This document shows, in pieces, positions 46,881-54,324 of a DNA stretch of 60,290 nucleotides. Where the stretch lies: the NCBI RefSeq assembly GCF_001894885.1, contig NZ_BCXB01000028.1, positions 1-60,290 of the forward strand, in the 5' to 3' direction. Within the stretch, counting starts at the first letter, position 1. The number at the start of each line of letters is the position of its first letter. Position numbers and translations under genes: made by a program. The DNA is from Rhodococcus marinonascens NBRC 14363. GTDB lineage: Bacteria > Actinomycetota > Actinomycetes > Mycobacteriales > Mycobacteriaceae. The notes under the pieces are model-generated. The model saw only the letters and a program-made list of their open reading frames with translations. It did not search any database and was not told the DNA's origin.

Positions 46881-47830
46881 CGTGCGTTCTCCTTCGTGCT
46901 CTCGCGGCGCGCGAATGCGGTCGCGGCCTCTCGCACCCACGCTCCGTTCTCGTGGGCCGCCCGTCGGTTGGCGATGCGCTCGACGCTCGATGCGCCGTTG
47001 CCCTTGATCACCTGCATGAACTCGCTCCAGTCGGGCTCACCGAAGTCGTGGGCGCCGCGTTCGGGGTTCCACTTCAGGTCCGGGTCCGGGAAGCTCACGC
47101 CCAGCACCTCGGCCTGCGGGATGGACATGTCGACGAACCGCTGACGGAGTTCGTCGTTGGTGTGCCGCTTGATGCGCCACTTCATCGACTGCTCGGAGTT
47201 GGGTGACTGGTCGTCCGGCGGCCCGAACATCATCAGCGCCGGCCACCAAAAACGGTTCACCGACTCCTGGACCATCTCGCGCTGGGCGTCGGTGCCGCGC
47301 ATCATCGTCATCAGCAGTTCGAAACCCTGACGTTGATGGAAGGACTCCTCCTTGCATACCCGGATCATTGCTCGCGCATACGGACCGAAAGAGCTGCGGC
47401 ACAATGGAACCTGATTGCAGATTGCCGCGCCGTCGACCAGCCAGCCGATGACACCCACGTCGGCGTAGGTGAGCGTCGGGTAGTTGAAGATTGAGGAGTA
47501 CTTCTGCTTGCCGTCGATCAGTTTCTCGGTGAGATCGGCGCGATCGGCTCCGAGCGTCTCGGCGGCCGAGTACAGGTACAGGCCGTGGCCTGCCTCGTCC
47601 TGCACCTTCGCCATGAGGATCGCCTTTCGGCGCAGCGACGGCGCCCGAGTGAGCCAGTTGCCCTCGGGCTGCATGCCGATGATCTCCGAATGCGCGTGCT
47701 GAGCGATCTGCCGGATCAGCGTCTTCCGGTAGCCGTCCGGCATCCAGTCCCTCGGCTCGATCCGCTGGTCAGCTGCGATCGTGTCATCGAAGAGCGCTTG
47801 TAGCCCATCCGGGGCTTGTGACGTGGTCAT
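46877..47830 (-). CDS. paaA: Phenylacetyl-CoA epoxidase catalytic subunit PaaA
   Basis: A 317-residue ferritin-like di-iron oxygenase subunit that epoxidises the aromatic ring of phenylacetyl-CoA. Iron ligand regions: [35 protein letters not shown] and [17 protein letters not shown]. It heads the paaABCDEK unit; a PaaR-type palindrome lies 17 bases before the start. ATG 47830 follows AGGATAT closely; ATG 47845 is the alternative. Confidence 0.95.
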   Translation of the reverse strand: MTTSQAPDGLQALFDDTIAADQRIEPRDWMPDGYRKTLIRQIAQHAHSEIIGMQPEGNWLTRAPSLRRKAILMAKVQDEAGHGLYLYSAAETLGADRADLTEKLIDGKQKYSSIFNYPTLTYADVGVIGWLVDGAAICNQVPLCRSSFGPYARAMIRVCKEESFHQRQGFELLMTMMRGTDAQREMVQESVNRFWWPALMMFGPPDDQSPNSEQSMKWRIKRHTNDELRQRFVDMSIPQAEVLGVSFPDPDLKWNPERGAHDFGEPDWSEFMQVIKGNGASSVERIANRRAAHENGAWVREAATAFARRESTKENAR

Positions 47831-47846
47831 ATATCCTGCCTTCATT

Positions 47847-47860
47847 ACCGAATGATCGGT
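47847..47860. promoter_or_regulatory. Candidate PaaR-type operator before paaA
   Basis: ACCGAATGATCGGT has the same ACCGA-N4-TCGGT form as the sites at 51413 and 51509. It overlaps the region just upstream of the paaA start. Confidence 0.7.
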
Positions 47861-47989
47861 TGGTATCGAGTATGCATGGAGACCCGCACCCACACAAGAG
47901 CGGAGAGCAATTTACGTCCTGGCCATCGAACTCAGCGGTCTTCGAACAGTCCCCATCGTGGCGTACCAGGTGTGCGAGGTCGTCCCAGT

Positions 47990-48337
47990 TCAGAGTTTTT
48001 TGATGCGCTCGAACGGGTACGTACCCACCACGGCGACGGCCGTGGCGTAGACGGCGAGGGCAATGAGTTCTTCGATCGGCATTTCGATCTGGAACTCCGA
48101 CAAGACCCTGGGCATCAGGGCTACCACGGGGATCAGCGAGAGCACGAAAGACACCGCGGACCAGCGGGTGACGAGCGAATTCGCGACTCGAGTCAGCTCG
48201 GGGCTGTCGCGTACCTTGTCGGGAATCGGCCAGCCATGCTTCTGCGGGTCGGTGACCCAACCCCGGTACCCGATGTATACGCCATAACCGCTCATCAACG
48301 CAGCGATCAGGAACAGAAGTGCTAGTAAGGTGTCCAT
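47990..48337 (-). CDS. Small membrane protein of unknown function
   Basis: A 115-residue protein with three hydrophobic segments: LLALLFLIAALMSGYGVYIG, then VSFVLSLIPVVALM and LIALAVYATAVAVVGTY. Between the first two is a soluble loop (GWPIPDKVRDSPELTRVANS). No family recognised. It lies upstream of paaA on the same strand, with 129 bases and the operator between them. Confidence 0.65.
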   Translation of the reverse strand: MDTLLALLFLIAALMSGYGVYIGYRGWVTDPQKHGWPIPDKVRDSPELTRVANSLVTRWSAVSFVLSLIPVVALMPRVLSEFQIEMPIEELIALAVYATAVAVVGTYPFERIKKL

Positions 48338-48883
48338 CGAAGTTTTCTACTCTCAAGAAGGTGCGAGAAAGCGCCGACAACGCCGCTGACCGGATGATCG
48401 CATTTCTAGCGCGCGAAATTCCTTCCCCACCCATGACTATGTCCTCGAGAACCTGACTATGTCCTCGAGAACCGAGGTCGCGCGCTGCCCACAACCCCCT
48501 TTGCGCACCAAACTGCCCGGCGATTGCCACGGCAGGTATGGCGATATCTTGTCTAGGTAGTAACTGCGTCGACGAATTCTGGCTTTCCGGAGTATTCATT
48601 TTTCGGGCGCCGCCTGGCTCGGTGGTGCGTTCCTCAATGAACTTGGTCTGGCATTCCTCGGCGAACCTGATTTGTTCCTCCGGCACTTGCCGGCCCGGGC
48701 CATCCGTTGCGCCGCCTCCGAAGGACCCCGACCCTGAGGACCGGTCCCGGCGAAGTCATGAGGGACACCCTGCCGCAGAAGAGACCCAGTGTTGGTGTGC
48801 GACATGTCGGAAAGCTACAAAATTGTTGGGGTGCAGCCCGGCTTCCGACCTCAGCGGCCTTCGAGCTCAGCGGCTTTCGAGAC
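48338..48883. other. Intergenic region with a tandem repeat
   Basis: About 545 bases without a convincing gene between the membrane protein and paaG. A perfect 20-base tandem repeat is at 48436-48475. On the minus strand near 48600-48690 a short protein-like stretch (EEQIRFAEECQTKFIEERT) may be a gene remnant, but I cannot identify it. Confidence 0.4.
48436..48475 (+). repeat. Perfect 20-base tandem repeat
   Basis: TGACTATGTCCTCGAGAACC occurs twice head-to-tail. It may be a slippage duplication. Confidence 0.95.
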
Positions 48884-49699
48884 TCAGCGGCCTTCGAATG
48901 TCGGCGTGCGCTTCGCGAGGAACGCGTCGACGGCGCTGCGGTGATCCGTCGACTGCCCGAGCAGTTCCGCGGCGTCGCGTTCTCGCTCGAGCGCCTCGGG
49001 CAATCCCGCAGACTCAGCCGAGACCAGCGCCTTTACCTGCACATACGCCGCAGTGGGCCCGTTTGCGAGTTGCCGCGCGAGTGCCGTGGCGGTGTCGTCG
49101 AGTTCGGCGTCGGGAACCACGCGGTGCACCAGACCCCAATCCAGCGCCTGAGCGGCGGTGAACCGGTCGCCGAGCATCATCAGCCCGGTCGCGCGACTCG
49201 GGCCCAGCGCCTGCACCAGAGTGTGGCTCAACCCCGAGTCGCCGGCCAGCGCGATACCGGTGAAGGCTGTCGCGAACTTGACGCCGGCGCCCGCCACCCG
49301 GATGTCACCCGCGAGAGCGATACCGAGGCCCGCGCCGACGCACGCCCCGTTGATCGCCACGACGACCGGCACTCGGATTCCGGCCAGCGCTCGCAGAAGC
49401 GGGTTGTAGTGCTCGCCGACCGTGTCCATCGCGTGAGCGGCGCCGGCCTCGAGTCCGGCCACGTGCTCGGCGAGATCCTGGCCGACGCAGAAGTTCTTGC
49501 CTTCGGCCGCGAGGAGCACGGCTCGCACGCTGTCGGCGGCGGCGACCTTTTCCACCGCAGTCAGCAACTGTTCCTTCACCGCACGGTCGAGTGCGTTCGA
49601 CGCGCCGCCGCGGCGCAACGTGATGGTGGCCAGTCCCGCATCCAGGGAAAGTCCGACCACGTCGTCGGTGCTCATGGACGACCCGTCGTCAGTACTCAT
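48884..49699 (-). CDS. paaG: Enoyl-CoA hydratase/isomerase, probable ring-epoxide isomerase
   Basis: A 271-residue crotonase-fold enzyme closest in pattern to PaaG, which turns the phenylacetyl-CoA epoxide into the oxepin. Shared marks: KNFCVGQDLAEHVAG, EHYNPLLRALAGIRVPVVVA, GACVGAGLGIALAGD (oxyanion hole), LAGDSGLSHTLVQALG with the Asp, and the end LGQSTDHRSAVDAFLAKRTP. ATG 49699 has AGGAGG about ten bases upstream; ATG 49675 is an alternative. Last gene of the paaFHG unit. Confidence 0.87.
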   Translation of the reverse strand: MSTDDGSSMSTDDVVGLSLDAGLATITLRRGGASNALDRAVKEQLLTAVEKVAAADSVRAVLLAAEGKNFCVGQDLAEHVAGLEAGAAHAMDTVGEHYNPLLRALAGIRVPVVVAINGACVGAGLGIALAGDIRVAGAGVKFATAFTGIALAGDSGLSHTLVQALGPSRATGLMMLGDRFTAAQALDWGLVHRVVPDAELDDTATALARQLANGPTAAYVQVKALVSAESAGLPEALERERDAAELLGQSTDHRSAVDAFLAKRTPTFEGR

Positions 49700-49738
49700 G
49701 AGAAGGTGCCTCCTGCTGATTGTGTTGTGGCTGGCCAC

Positions 49739-50593
49739 TCATGGCCAGGTGAAGAACCCCTGGCCCGTCTTCCGGCCGAGTTCGCCTCGCCCGACCTTCT
49801 CTCGCAGCAGCGCTGGGGGCGCGAAACGGTCACCCAGCGTCTTCGTGAGGTGCTCGGCGATCGCAAGCCGGACGTCGAGCCCGACCAGATCCGTGGAGCG
49901 CAACGGTCCCATCGGATGCCGGTATCCCAGTTCCATTGCTCGGTCAATGGATTCGGCGTCCGCAACTCCCTCTTCGAGCATGCGGATCGCTTCGAGCCCG
50001 AGGCACACGCCGAGACGACTGGTAGCAAATCCGGGGGAGTCGTTGACCAGCACTTCGGTCTTACCGAGCTGAGAGACCCAGCCTCGGACGCGGTCGACCA
50101 CCCCGGCATCGGTCGCGGGGGCACGGATGATTTCGACGAGCGTCGACGCCGGCACCGGGTTGAAGAAGTGCATGCCGACCAGCCGTGAGGGATCGTTCAG
50201 CGCCGCTCCGAGGTCGGCGATGGAGATCGAACTGGTGTTGCTGGCGATCACCGTCGAGGGCGCGACCGTCTTTTCGACCACCGACAGCACACCGAGCTTC
50301 AGGTCCAGCAATTCCGGCACCGCCTCGACCACCAGATCCAGAGCAGTGGGGAGGTCGTCGGGCGCACCGACGACGTGGACGCGGGACAGGACGATCGCCG
50401 GGTCGCCGTCACCAAGTTTGCCGCGCTCGTGCGCGCGGTCGAGTCCGTCGGAGACGCGGGCGAGTGCCGCCTGCCGGTCGCCGCTCTCGGCGATGGTGAC
50501 GGTGGATCCGAGGGTGGCGAATACCTGGGCGATGCCGGCGCCCATGCGGCCACCACCGACCACGCCGATGTTCTGCGGAACTGTGCTGGTCAT
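49739..50593 (-). CDS. paaH: 3-hydroxyacyl-CoA dehydrogenase (3-hydroxyadipyl-CoA)
   Basis: A 284-residue NAD-dependent dehydrogenase: IGVVGGGRMGAGIAQVFA, VIASNTSSISI, LVGMHFFNPVPASTLVEII with the catalytic His, and the C-terminal domain VNDSPGFATSRLGVCLGLEA, LGYRHPMGPLRSTDLVGLDV and GRKTGQGFFTW. It would oxidise 3-hydroxyadipyl-CoA. Its ATG overlaps the paaF stop (ATGA). Confidence 0.9.
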   Translation of the reverse strand: MTSTVPQNIGVVGGGRMGAGIAQVFATLGSTVTIAESGDRQAALARVSDGLDRAHERGKLGDGDPAIVLSRVHVVGAPDDLPTALDLVVEAVPELLDLKLGVLSVVEKTVAPSTVIASNTSSISIADLGAALNDPSRLVGMHFFNPVPASTLVEIIRAPATDAGVVDRVRGWVSQLGKTEVLVNDSPGFATSRLGVCLGLEAIRMLEEGVADAESIDRAMELGYRHPMGPLRSTDLVGLDVRLAIAEHLTKTLGDRFAPPALLREKVGRGELGRKTGQGFFTWP

Positions 50594-51315
50594 TTCTTCT
50601 CCAGGAATGCGGTCATGCGGTCGTGTTTGTCGCGGCTTTCGAACAGCACCGCCTGGGCGATGTCGTCGGCGAATGGGTGTGAGCCGGGAGCGTCGACGAT
50701 CATCTTGGTGAGCTTGAGTGCCAGCGGCGCGGAACGGGCAATCCTGTCGATGACCTTGTGCGCGGCGGCGATGTGCTCGCCGGGAGCGACGACACTCATG
50801 ACTAGTCCGCTACGCAGCGCGTCCGGTGCGTCGAGGTTGCGTCCGCCGAGAAGAACCTGCTTGGCGACGGATTTTCCCACCAGTTCCGGTAGTCGGTAGC
50901 TGGCCCCGGCGGCGGCCATGATGCCCAGTCCGGGCTCCGGGTTGCCGAAGACCGCGGTCTCGGTGGCGATGCGAATGTCGCACGCGTAGGACAGTTCGGC
51001 GCCGCCGCCGAGTGCGTAGCCACTGACTGCCGCGATGGTGGGCAGCGGCAGCCTGCCGATGCGGTCGAAGAGATTACGGTTGATGCCCGCGAACGCCTCG
51101 TCGCGTCCGCGCGCCCGAAGTTCGCCGATGTCGGCGCCACCCGCGAAGTGATCGCCCGCACCGATCAGCAGCATCGGCTTGGGCTTCGCCTCGAGCGCCG
51201 CGCACACCTCATGCAGTTCGCCGATCATCTCGGCGTTGATCGCGTTCCGCTGGGCAGGCCGGTTGAGCGTCACCACCATGCGATCGTCCAGGTCCGCGAT
51301 CTTCAGCGTTTGCAC
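50590..51315 (-). CDS. paaF: Enoyl-CoA hydratase (2,3-dehydroadipyl-CoA hydratase)
   Basis: A 241-residue crotonase-family hydratase: VVTLNRPAQRNAINAEM, GGADIGELRARGRDE, VSGYALGGGAELSYACDIRI (oxyanion hole) and NPEPGLGIMAAAGASYRLPE with the catalytic Glu. It would hydrate 2,3-dehydroadipyl-CoA. The GTG 51315 overlaps the end of the thiolase stub and has no good ribosome site, which fits a start that was once internal to a longer operon. First intact gene of the paaFHG unit. Confidence 0.87.
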   Translation of the reverse strand: MQTLKIADLDDRMVVTLNRPAQRNAINAEMIGELHEVCAALEAKPKPMLLIGAGDHFAGGADIGELRARGRDEAFAGINRNLFDRIGRLPLPTIAAVSGYALGGGAELSYACDIRIATETAVFGNPEPGLGIMAAAGASYRLPELVGKSVAKQVLLGGRNLDAPDALRSGLVMSVVAPGEHIAAAHKVIDRIARSAPLALKLTKMIVDAPGSHPFADDIAQAVLFESRDKHDRMTAFLEKK

Positions 51316-51392
51316 GGCGCCCCGATCAGCATCGCGACCGGGCGGCGTGGCCCATCCACCAGAAACACTTCACGCACAGCCTTCTCCTTCAC
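51303..51392 (-). pseudogene. N-terminal stub resembling a thiolase (PaaJ-like)
   Basis: GTG 51392 starts a 29-codon frame whose residues 5-18 (AVREVFLVDGPRRPV) match the first residues of beta-ketoadipyl/acetyl-CoA thiolases (M-R-E-x-F-x-x-D-G-x-R-T-P). The frame then ends at TGA 51303, just past the paaF start. About 1.1 kb of a normal thiolase is missing. Alternatively it is a leader peptide coupled to paaF. Confidence 0.5.
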
Positions 51393-51412
51393 GGTGGTCA
51401 CCTCTATTAATA

Positions 51413-51426
51413 ACCGAATCTTCGGT
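51413..51426. promoter_or_regulatory. Candidate PaaR-type operator before paaF
   Basis: ACCGAATCTTCGGT is a perfect inverted repeat (ACCGAA/TTCGGT) in front of the minus-strand paaFHG unit, preceded on that strand by the TATTAATA-rich promoter zone. Confidence 0.7.
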
Positions 51427-51508
51427 AGGTACGCAAGAGCGAAACGGAATTAGGCACTTGACCAACACCCTTGACATTCGGCAACCGGTGCGGTGATTCT
51501 AGTTACCG

Positions 51509-51522
51509 ACCGAACGTACGGT
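51509..51522. promoter_or_regulatory. Candidate PaaR-type operator before paaZ
   Basis: ACCGAACGTACGGT ends 14 bases before the paaZ GTG. It has the same outer bases as the other two sites. Confidence 0.7.
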
Positions 51523-51536
51523 GAAATGGAGTTGTC

Positions 51537-53576
51537 GTGAGCAAGTTGCTGGAAAGCTACGCCGCCGGACGCTGGTACACCGCGCCCGACCAGGGAACGC
51601 CGCTGCTGAGCGCGGTCGACGGCTCCGAGGTGGCGCGCATCTCCGCGACCGGTCTCGACCTCGGCGAGACGGTGACCTACGCCCGCGAGGTGGGTGGACC
51701 AGCGCTGGCGAAGCTGACCTTCCACGAACGCGCCGGCGCGCTCAAGGCGCTCGCGTTGACTCTCATGGCCGGCAAAGACGAGTTCTATGCCCTGTCGGCC
51801 GTCACCGGCGCCACCAAGCGTGACTCCGGCGTCGACATCGACGGCGGTTTCGGCACCCTCCTCAGCTACGCGAGTAAAGCCCGGCGCGAACTCCCCAACG
51901 ACACCGTTTACCTCGACGGCGCGCTCGAACAACTGGGCAAGAAGGGCACGTTCCTCGGCCAGCACATCTACACCTCCCGCCGCGGAGTCGCGGTGCAGAT
52001 CAACGCCTTCAACTTCCCCGTGTGGGGCTTCCTCGAGAAGCTCGCTCCCGCGTTCATCGCCGGTGTCCCGTCGATCGTCAAGCCGGCGAGCCAGACCGCA
52101 TACCTCACCGAACTCGTATTCCGCCGCATCATCGAATCCGGACTGCTGCCGGAGGGTTCCGTGCAGTTGCTGTCCGGGAGCGCCCGCGGCATGCTCGACC
52201 ACCTCGGCGGACAGGATTCCGTGGCGTTCACGGGATCGGCCGACACCGCCGCCACCCTGCGTGCACATCCGAACGTCGTGGGCGAAGGCGTGCATTTCAA
52301 CGCCGAGGCCGACTCGCTCAACGCATCGATCCTCGGCTCAGACGTCACCCCGGGCAGTGAAGAATTCGAACTGTTCGTCAAACAGCTCGTCACCGAGATG
52401 ACCGTCAAGGCCGGCCAGAAGTGCACCGCCATCCGGCGCGCCTTCGTCCCGTCCGCACTGATGGACGACGTCATCGCGGCGACCGAGGCACGGCTCTCGC
52501 GCGTCGTGGTCGGTGCGCCCGACGCCGAGGGCGTCACAATGGGTGCTCTCGCCAGCCTCGAGCAGCGTGACGAGGTACTCAAATCGCTTCGTGGTCTCAC
52601 CAAGTCGGCGCAAATCGTGGTCGGCGACCCGGAGGGATTCGAGGTCGTGGGAGCCGACAAGTCGGTGGGCGCGTTCCTACCGCCCATCCTGCTGCGATCC
52701 GACGACAAGGACGCCGTCGAACCCCACGAGATCGAGGCATTCGGCCCCGTCAGCACGGTAATGGGGTATGACAGCACCGACGAGGTGATCGAACTCGCCG
52801 CCCGCGGCAAGGGCAGCCTGGTGGCCTCGCTGGTCACTCGGGATTCGAGTCTCGCCCGCGACATCGTCTTGGGCCTCGCCCCGTTCCACGGTCGCGTACT
52901 CGTCCTCAACCGCGACGACGCGAAGGAGTCCACCGGGCACGGCTCACCGCTGCCCGTCCTCGTGCACGGTGGACCAGGACGGGCAGGCGGCGGTGAGGAA
53001 CTCGGCGGTATCCGCGGCGTCCTGCATCACATGCAGCGCACCGCAATCCAGGCCACTCCCGACATCCTGACGGCGGTGGGGAACCTGTGGGTCACCGGTT
53101 CGCAACGCAACGACGACGGGATCCACCCGTTCCGGAAGAACCTCGCGGAGTTGCGGATCGGCGATACGATCGTCGGTGGTCCCCGTCAAGTCACCCGCGC
53201 CGACATCGATCACTTCGCCGACTTCACGGGCGACACGTTCTATGCGCACACCGACCCCGAGGCCGCGGCAGCGAACCCACTCTTCGGTGGCATCGTCGCC
53301 CACGGATACCTGGTGGTCTCGCTCGCCGCCGGCCTGTTCGTCGAGCCGAACCCGGGCCCGGTCCTCGCCAATTTCGGCGTCGACAACCTACGGTTCCTCA
53401 CCCCGGTCAAAGCCGACGACAGCCTCACCGTCACTCTGACCGCCAAGCTCATCACCCCGCGCAGCAGCGCCGACTACGGCGAAGTGCGTTGGGATGCGGT
53501 GGTGATCAACCAGGACGGCGATCCCGTTGCGACGTACGATGTCCTCACCCTCGTCGCCAAAGGAGACAACTCGTGA
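51537..53576 (+). CDS. paaZ: Bifunctional oxepin-CoA hydrolase / semialdehyde dehydrogenase
   Basis: A 679-residue two-domain enzyme that opens oxepin-CoA and oxidises the resulting aldehyde. The aldehyde dehydrogenase domain (1-~520) has QINAFNFPVWGFLEKLAPAF, HFNAEADSLNASILG with the general-base Glu, and VKAGQKCTAIRRAF with the catalytic Cys. The C-terminal MaoC hydratase domain (~530-679) has HFADFTGDTFYAHTD and NPLFGGIVAHGYLVVSLAAG. Length and order match PaaZ. GTG 51537 is used; the stop overlaps the next GTG (GTGA). Confidence 0.95.
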   Translation: MSKLLESYAAGRWYTAPDQGTPLLSAVDGSEVARISATGLDLGETVTYAREVGGPALAKLTFHERAGALKALALTLMAGKDEFYALSAVTGATKRDSGVDIDGGFGTLLSYASKARRELPNDTVYLDGALEQLGKKGTFLGQHIYTSRRGVAVQINAFNFPVWGFLEKLAPAFIAGVPSIVKPASQTAYLTELVFRRIIESGLLPEGSVQLLSGSARGMLDHLGGQDSVAFTGSADTAATLRAHPNVVGEGVHFNAEADSLNASILGSDVTPGSEEFELFVKQLVTEMTVKAGQKCTAIRRAFVPSALMDDVIAATEARLSRVVVGAPDAEGVTMGALASLEQRDEVLKSLRGLTKSAQIVVGDPEGFEVVGADKSVGAFLPPILLRSDDKDAVEPHEIEAFGPVSTVMGYDSTDEVIELAARGKGSLVASLVTRDSSLARDIVLGLAPFHGRVLVLNRDDAKESTGHGSPLPVLVHGGPGRAGGGEELGGIRGVLHHMQRTAIQATPDILTAVGNLWVTGSQRNDDGIHPFRKNLAELRIGDTIVGGPRQVTRADIDHFADFTGDTFYAHTDPEAAAANPLFGGIVAHGYLVVSLAAGLFVEPNPGPVLANFGVDNLRFLTPVKADDSLTVTLTAKLITPRSSADYGEVRWDAVVINQDGDPVATYDVLTLVAKGDNS

Positions 53577-53890
53577 GCGTTAAGATTGTCGTCTGTTACG
53601 GACGTCCCGAAGACCCGGACACGTTCGATGCGCACTACCGTGACATCCACATTCCGCTGGCCCGGAAGGCGCCCGGACTTTCCGACTACACCTGGGGCAA
53701 GTGCAGCACACTCGACGGCAGTGAACCTCCGTACTACGCGATCGCGGGTCTCCACTTCCCCGATTCCGCGACCATGCAGTCCGCACTGCAGTCGGAGGAG
53801 ATGAAGCAGGCGAGCGCGGACGTCCCGAACTTCGCCACCGGCGGCGTCACCATGTACGTCCAAGAGGAAGAATCCGTCTACCACCCGTAG
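53573..53890 (+). CDS. EthD-domain small protein
   Basis: A 105-residue dimeric ferredoxin-like alpha+beta protein of the EthD family: VVCYGRPEDPDTFDAHYRDI, HIPLARKAPGLSDYTWG and ATGGVTMYVQEE. EthD proteins accompany several actinobacterial degradation clusters with unclear roles. Its GTG overlaps the paaZ stop, with AAAGGAGA upstream, so it is co-translated with paaZ. Confidence 0.85.
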   Translation: MSVKIVVCYGRPEDPDTFDAHYRDIHIPLARKAPGLSDYTWGKCSTLDGSEPPYYAIAGLHFPDSATMQSALQSEEMKQASADVPNFATGGVTMYVQEEESVYHP

Positions 53891-53897
53891 GAGAACC

Positions 53898-54308
53898 ATG
53901 ACCGTCGACACGACCGAGTGCGGCATCGCGCGGGAGATGTTCGAGGCCGACACCGCGTCGCAGGCCCTCGGCATCGAGATTCGCGAACTCTCCCCCGGGC
54001 ATGCGGTCGCGTCGATGGTCGTCGGCAAGACCATGGTGAACGGTCACGGCATCACGCACGGCGGTTTCGTGTTCACGCTCGCCGACACCACATTCGCGAT
54101 GGCGTGCAACGGATACGACGAACCCGCTGTCGCGGCACGCGCCGACATCCGATTCCTGACTTCGACACGCCTCGGTGACACCCTCGTCGCCGAGGCCACT
54201 GAGCGGGCCCGCTTCGGGCGCAACGGGATCTACGACGTCACCGTCCGGCGTGGCGAAGACGTCATCGCCGAATTCCGCGGCGACAGCAGGACCATCCCCC
54301 GCACTTGA
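53898..54308 (+). CDS. paaI: Hydroxyphenylacetyl-CoA thioesterase
   Basis: A 136-residue hotdog-fold thioesterase that removes CoA from dead-end phenylacetyl-CoA derivatives. Motifs: GIEIRELSPGHAVASMVV, the catalytic segment NGHGITHGGFVFTLADTTFA and ADIRFLTSTRLGDTLVAEAT. Seven bases after the EthD gene; AGGAG precedes the ATG. Last gene of the paaZ unit, convergent with the S15 hydrolase. Confidence 0.93.
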   Translation: MTVDTTECGIAREMFEADTASQALGIEIRELSPGHAVASMVVGKTMVNGHGITHGGFVFTLADTTFAMACNGYDEPAVAARADIRFLTSTRLGDTLVAEATERARFGRNGIYDVTVRRGEDVIAEFRGDSRTIPRT

Positions 54309-54324
54309 CGGTCCTTCGGCGAAT

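Noticed and set aside
47784..48686. 300-codon minus-strand frame covering the membrane protein
   Set aside because: It overlaps paaA upstream sequence and the better-supported 115-residue membrane protein in another frame; only a short stretch looks protein-like.
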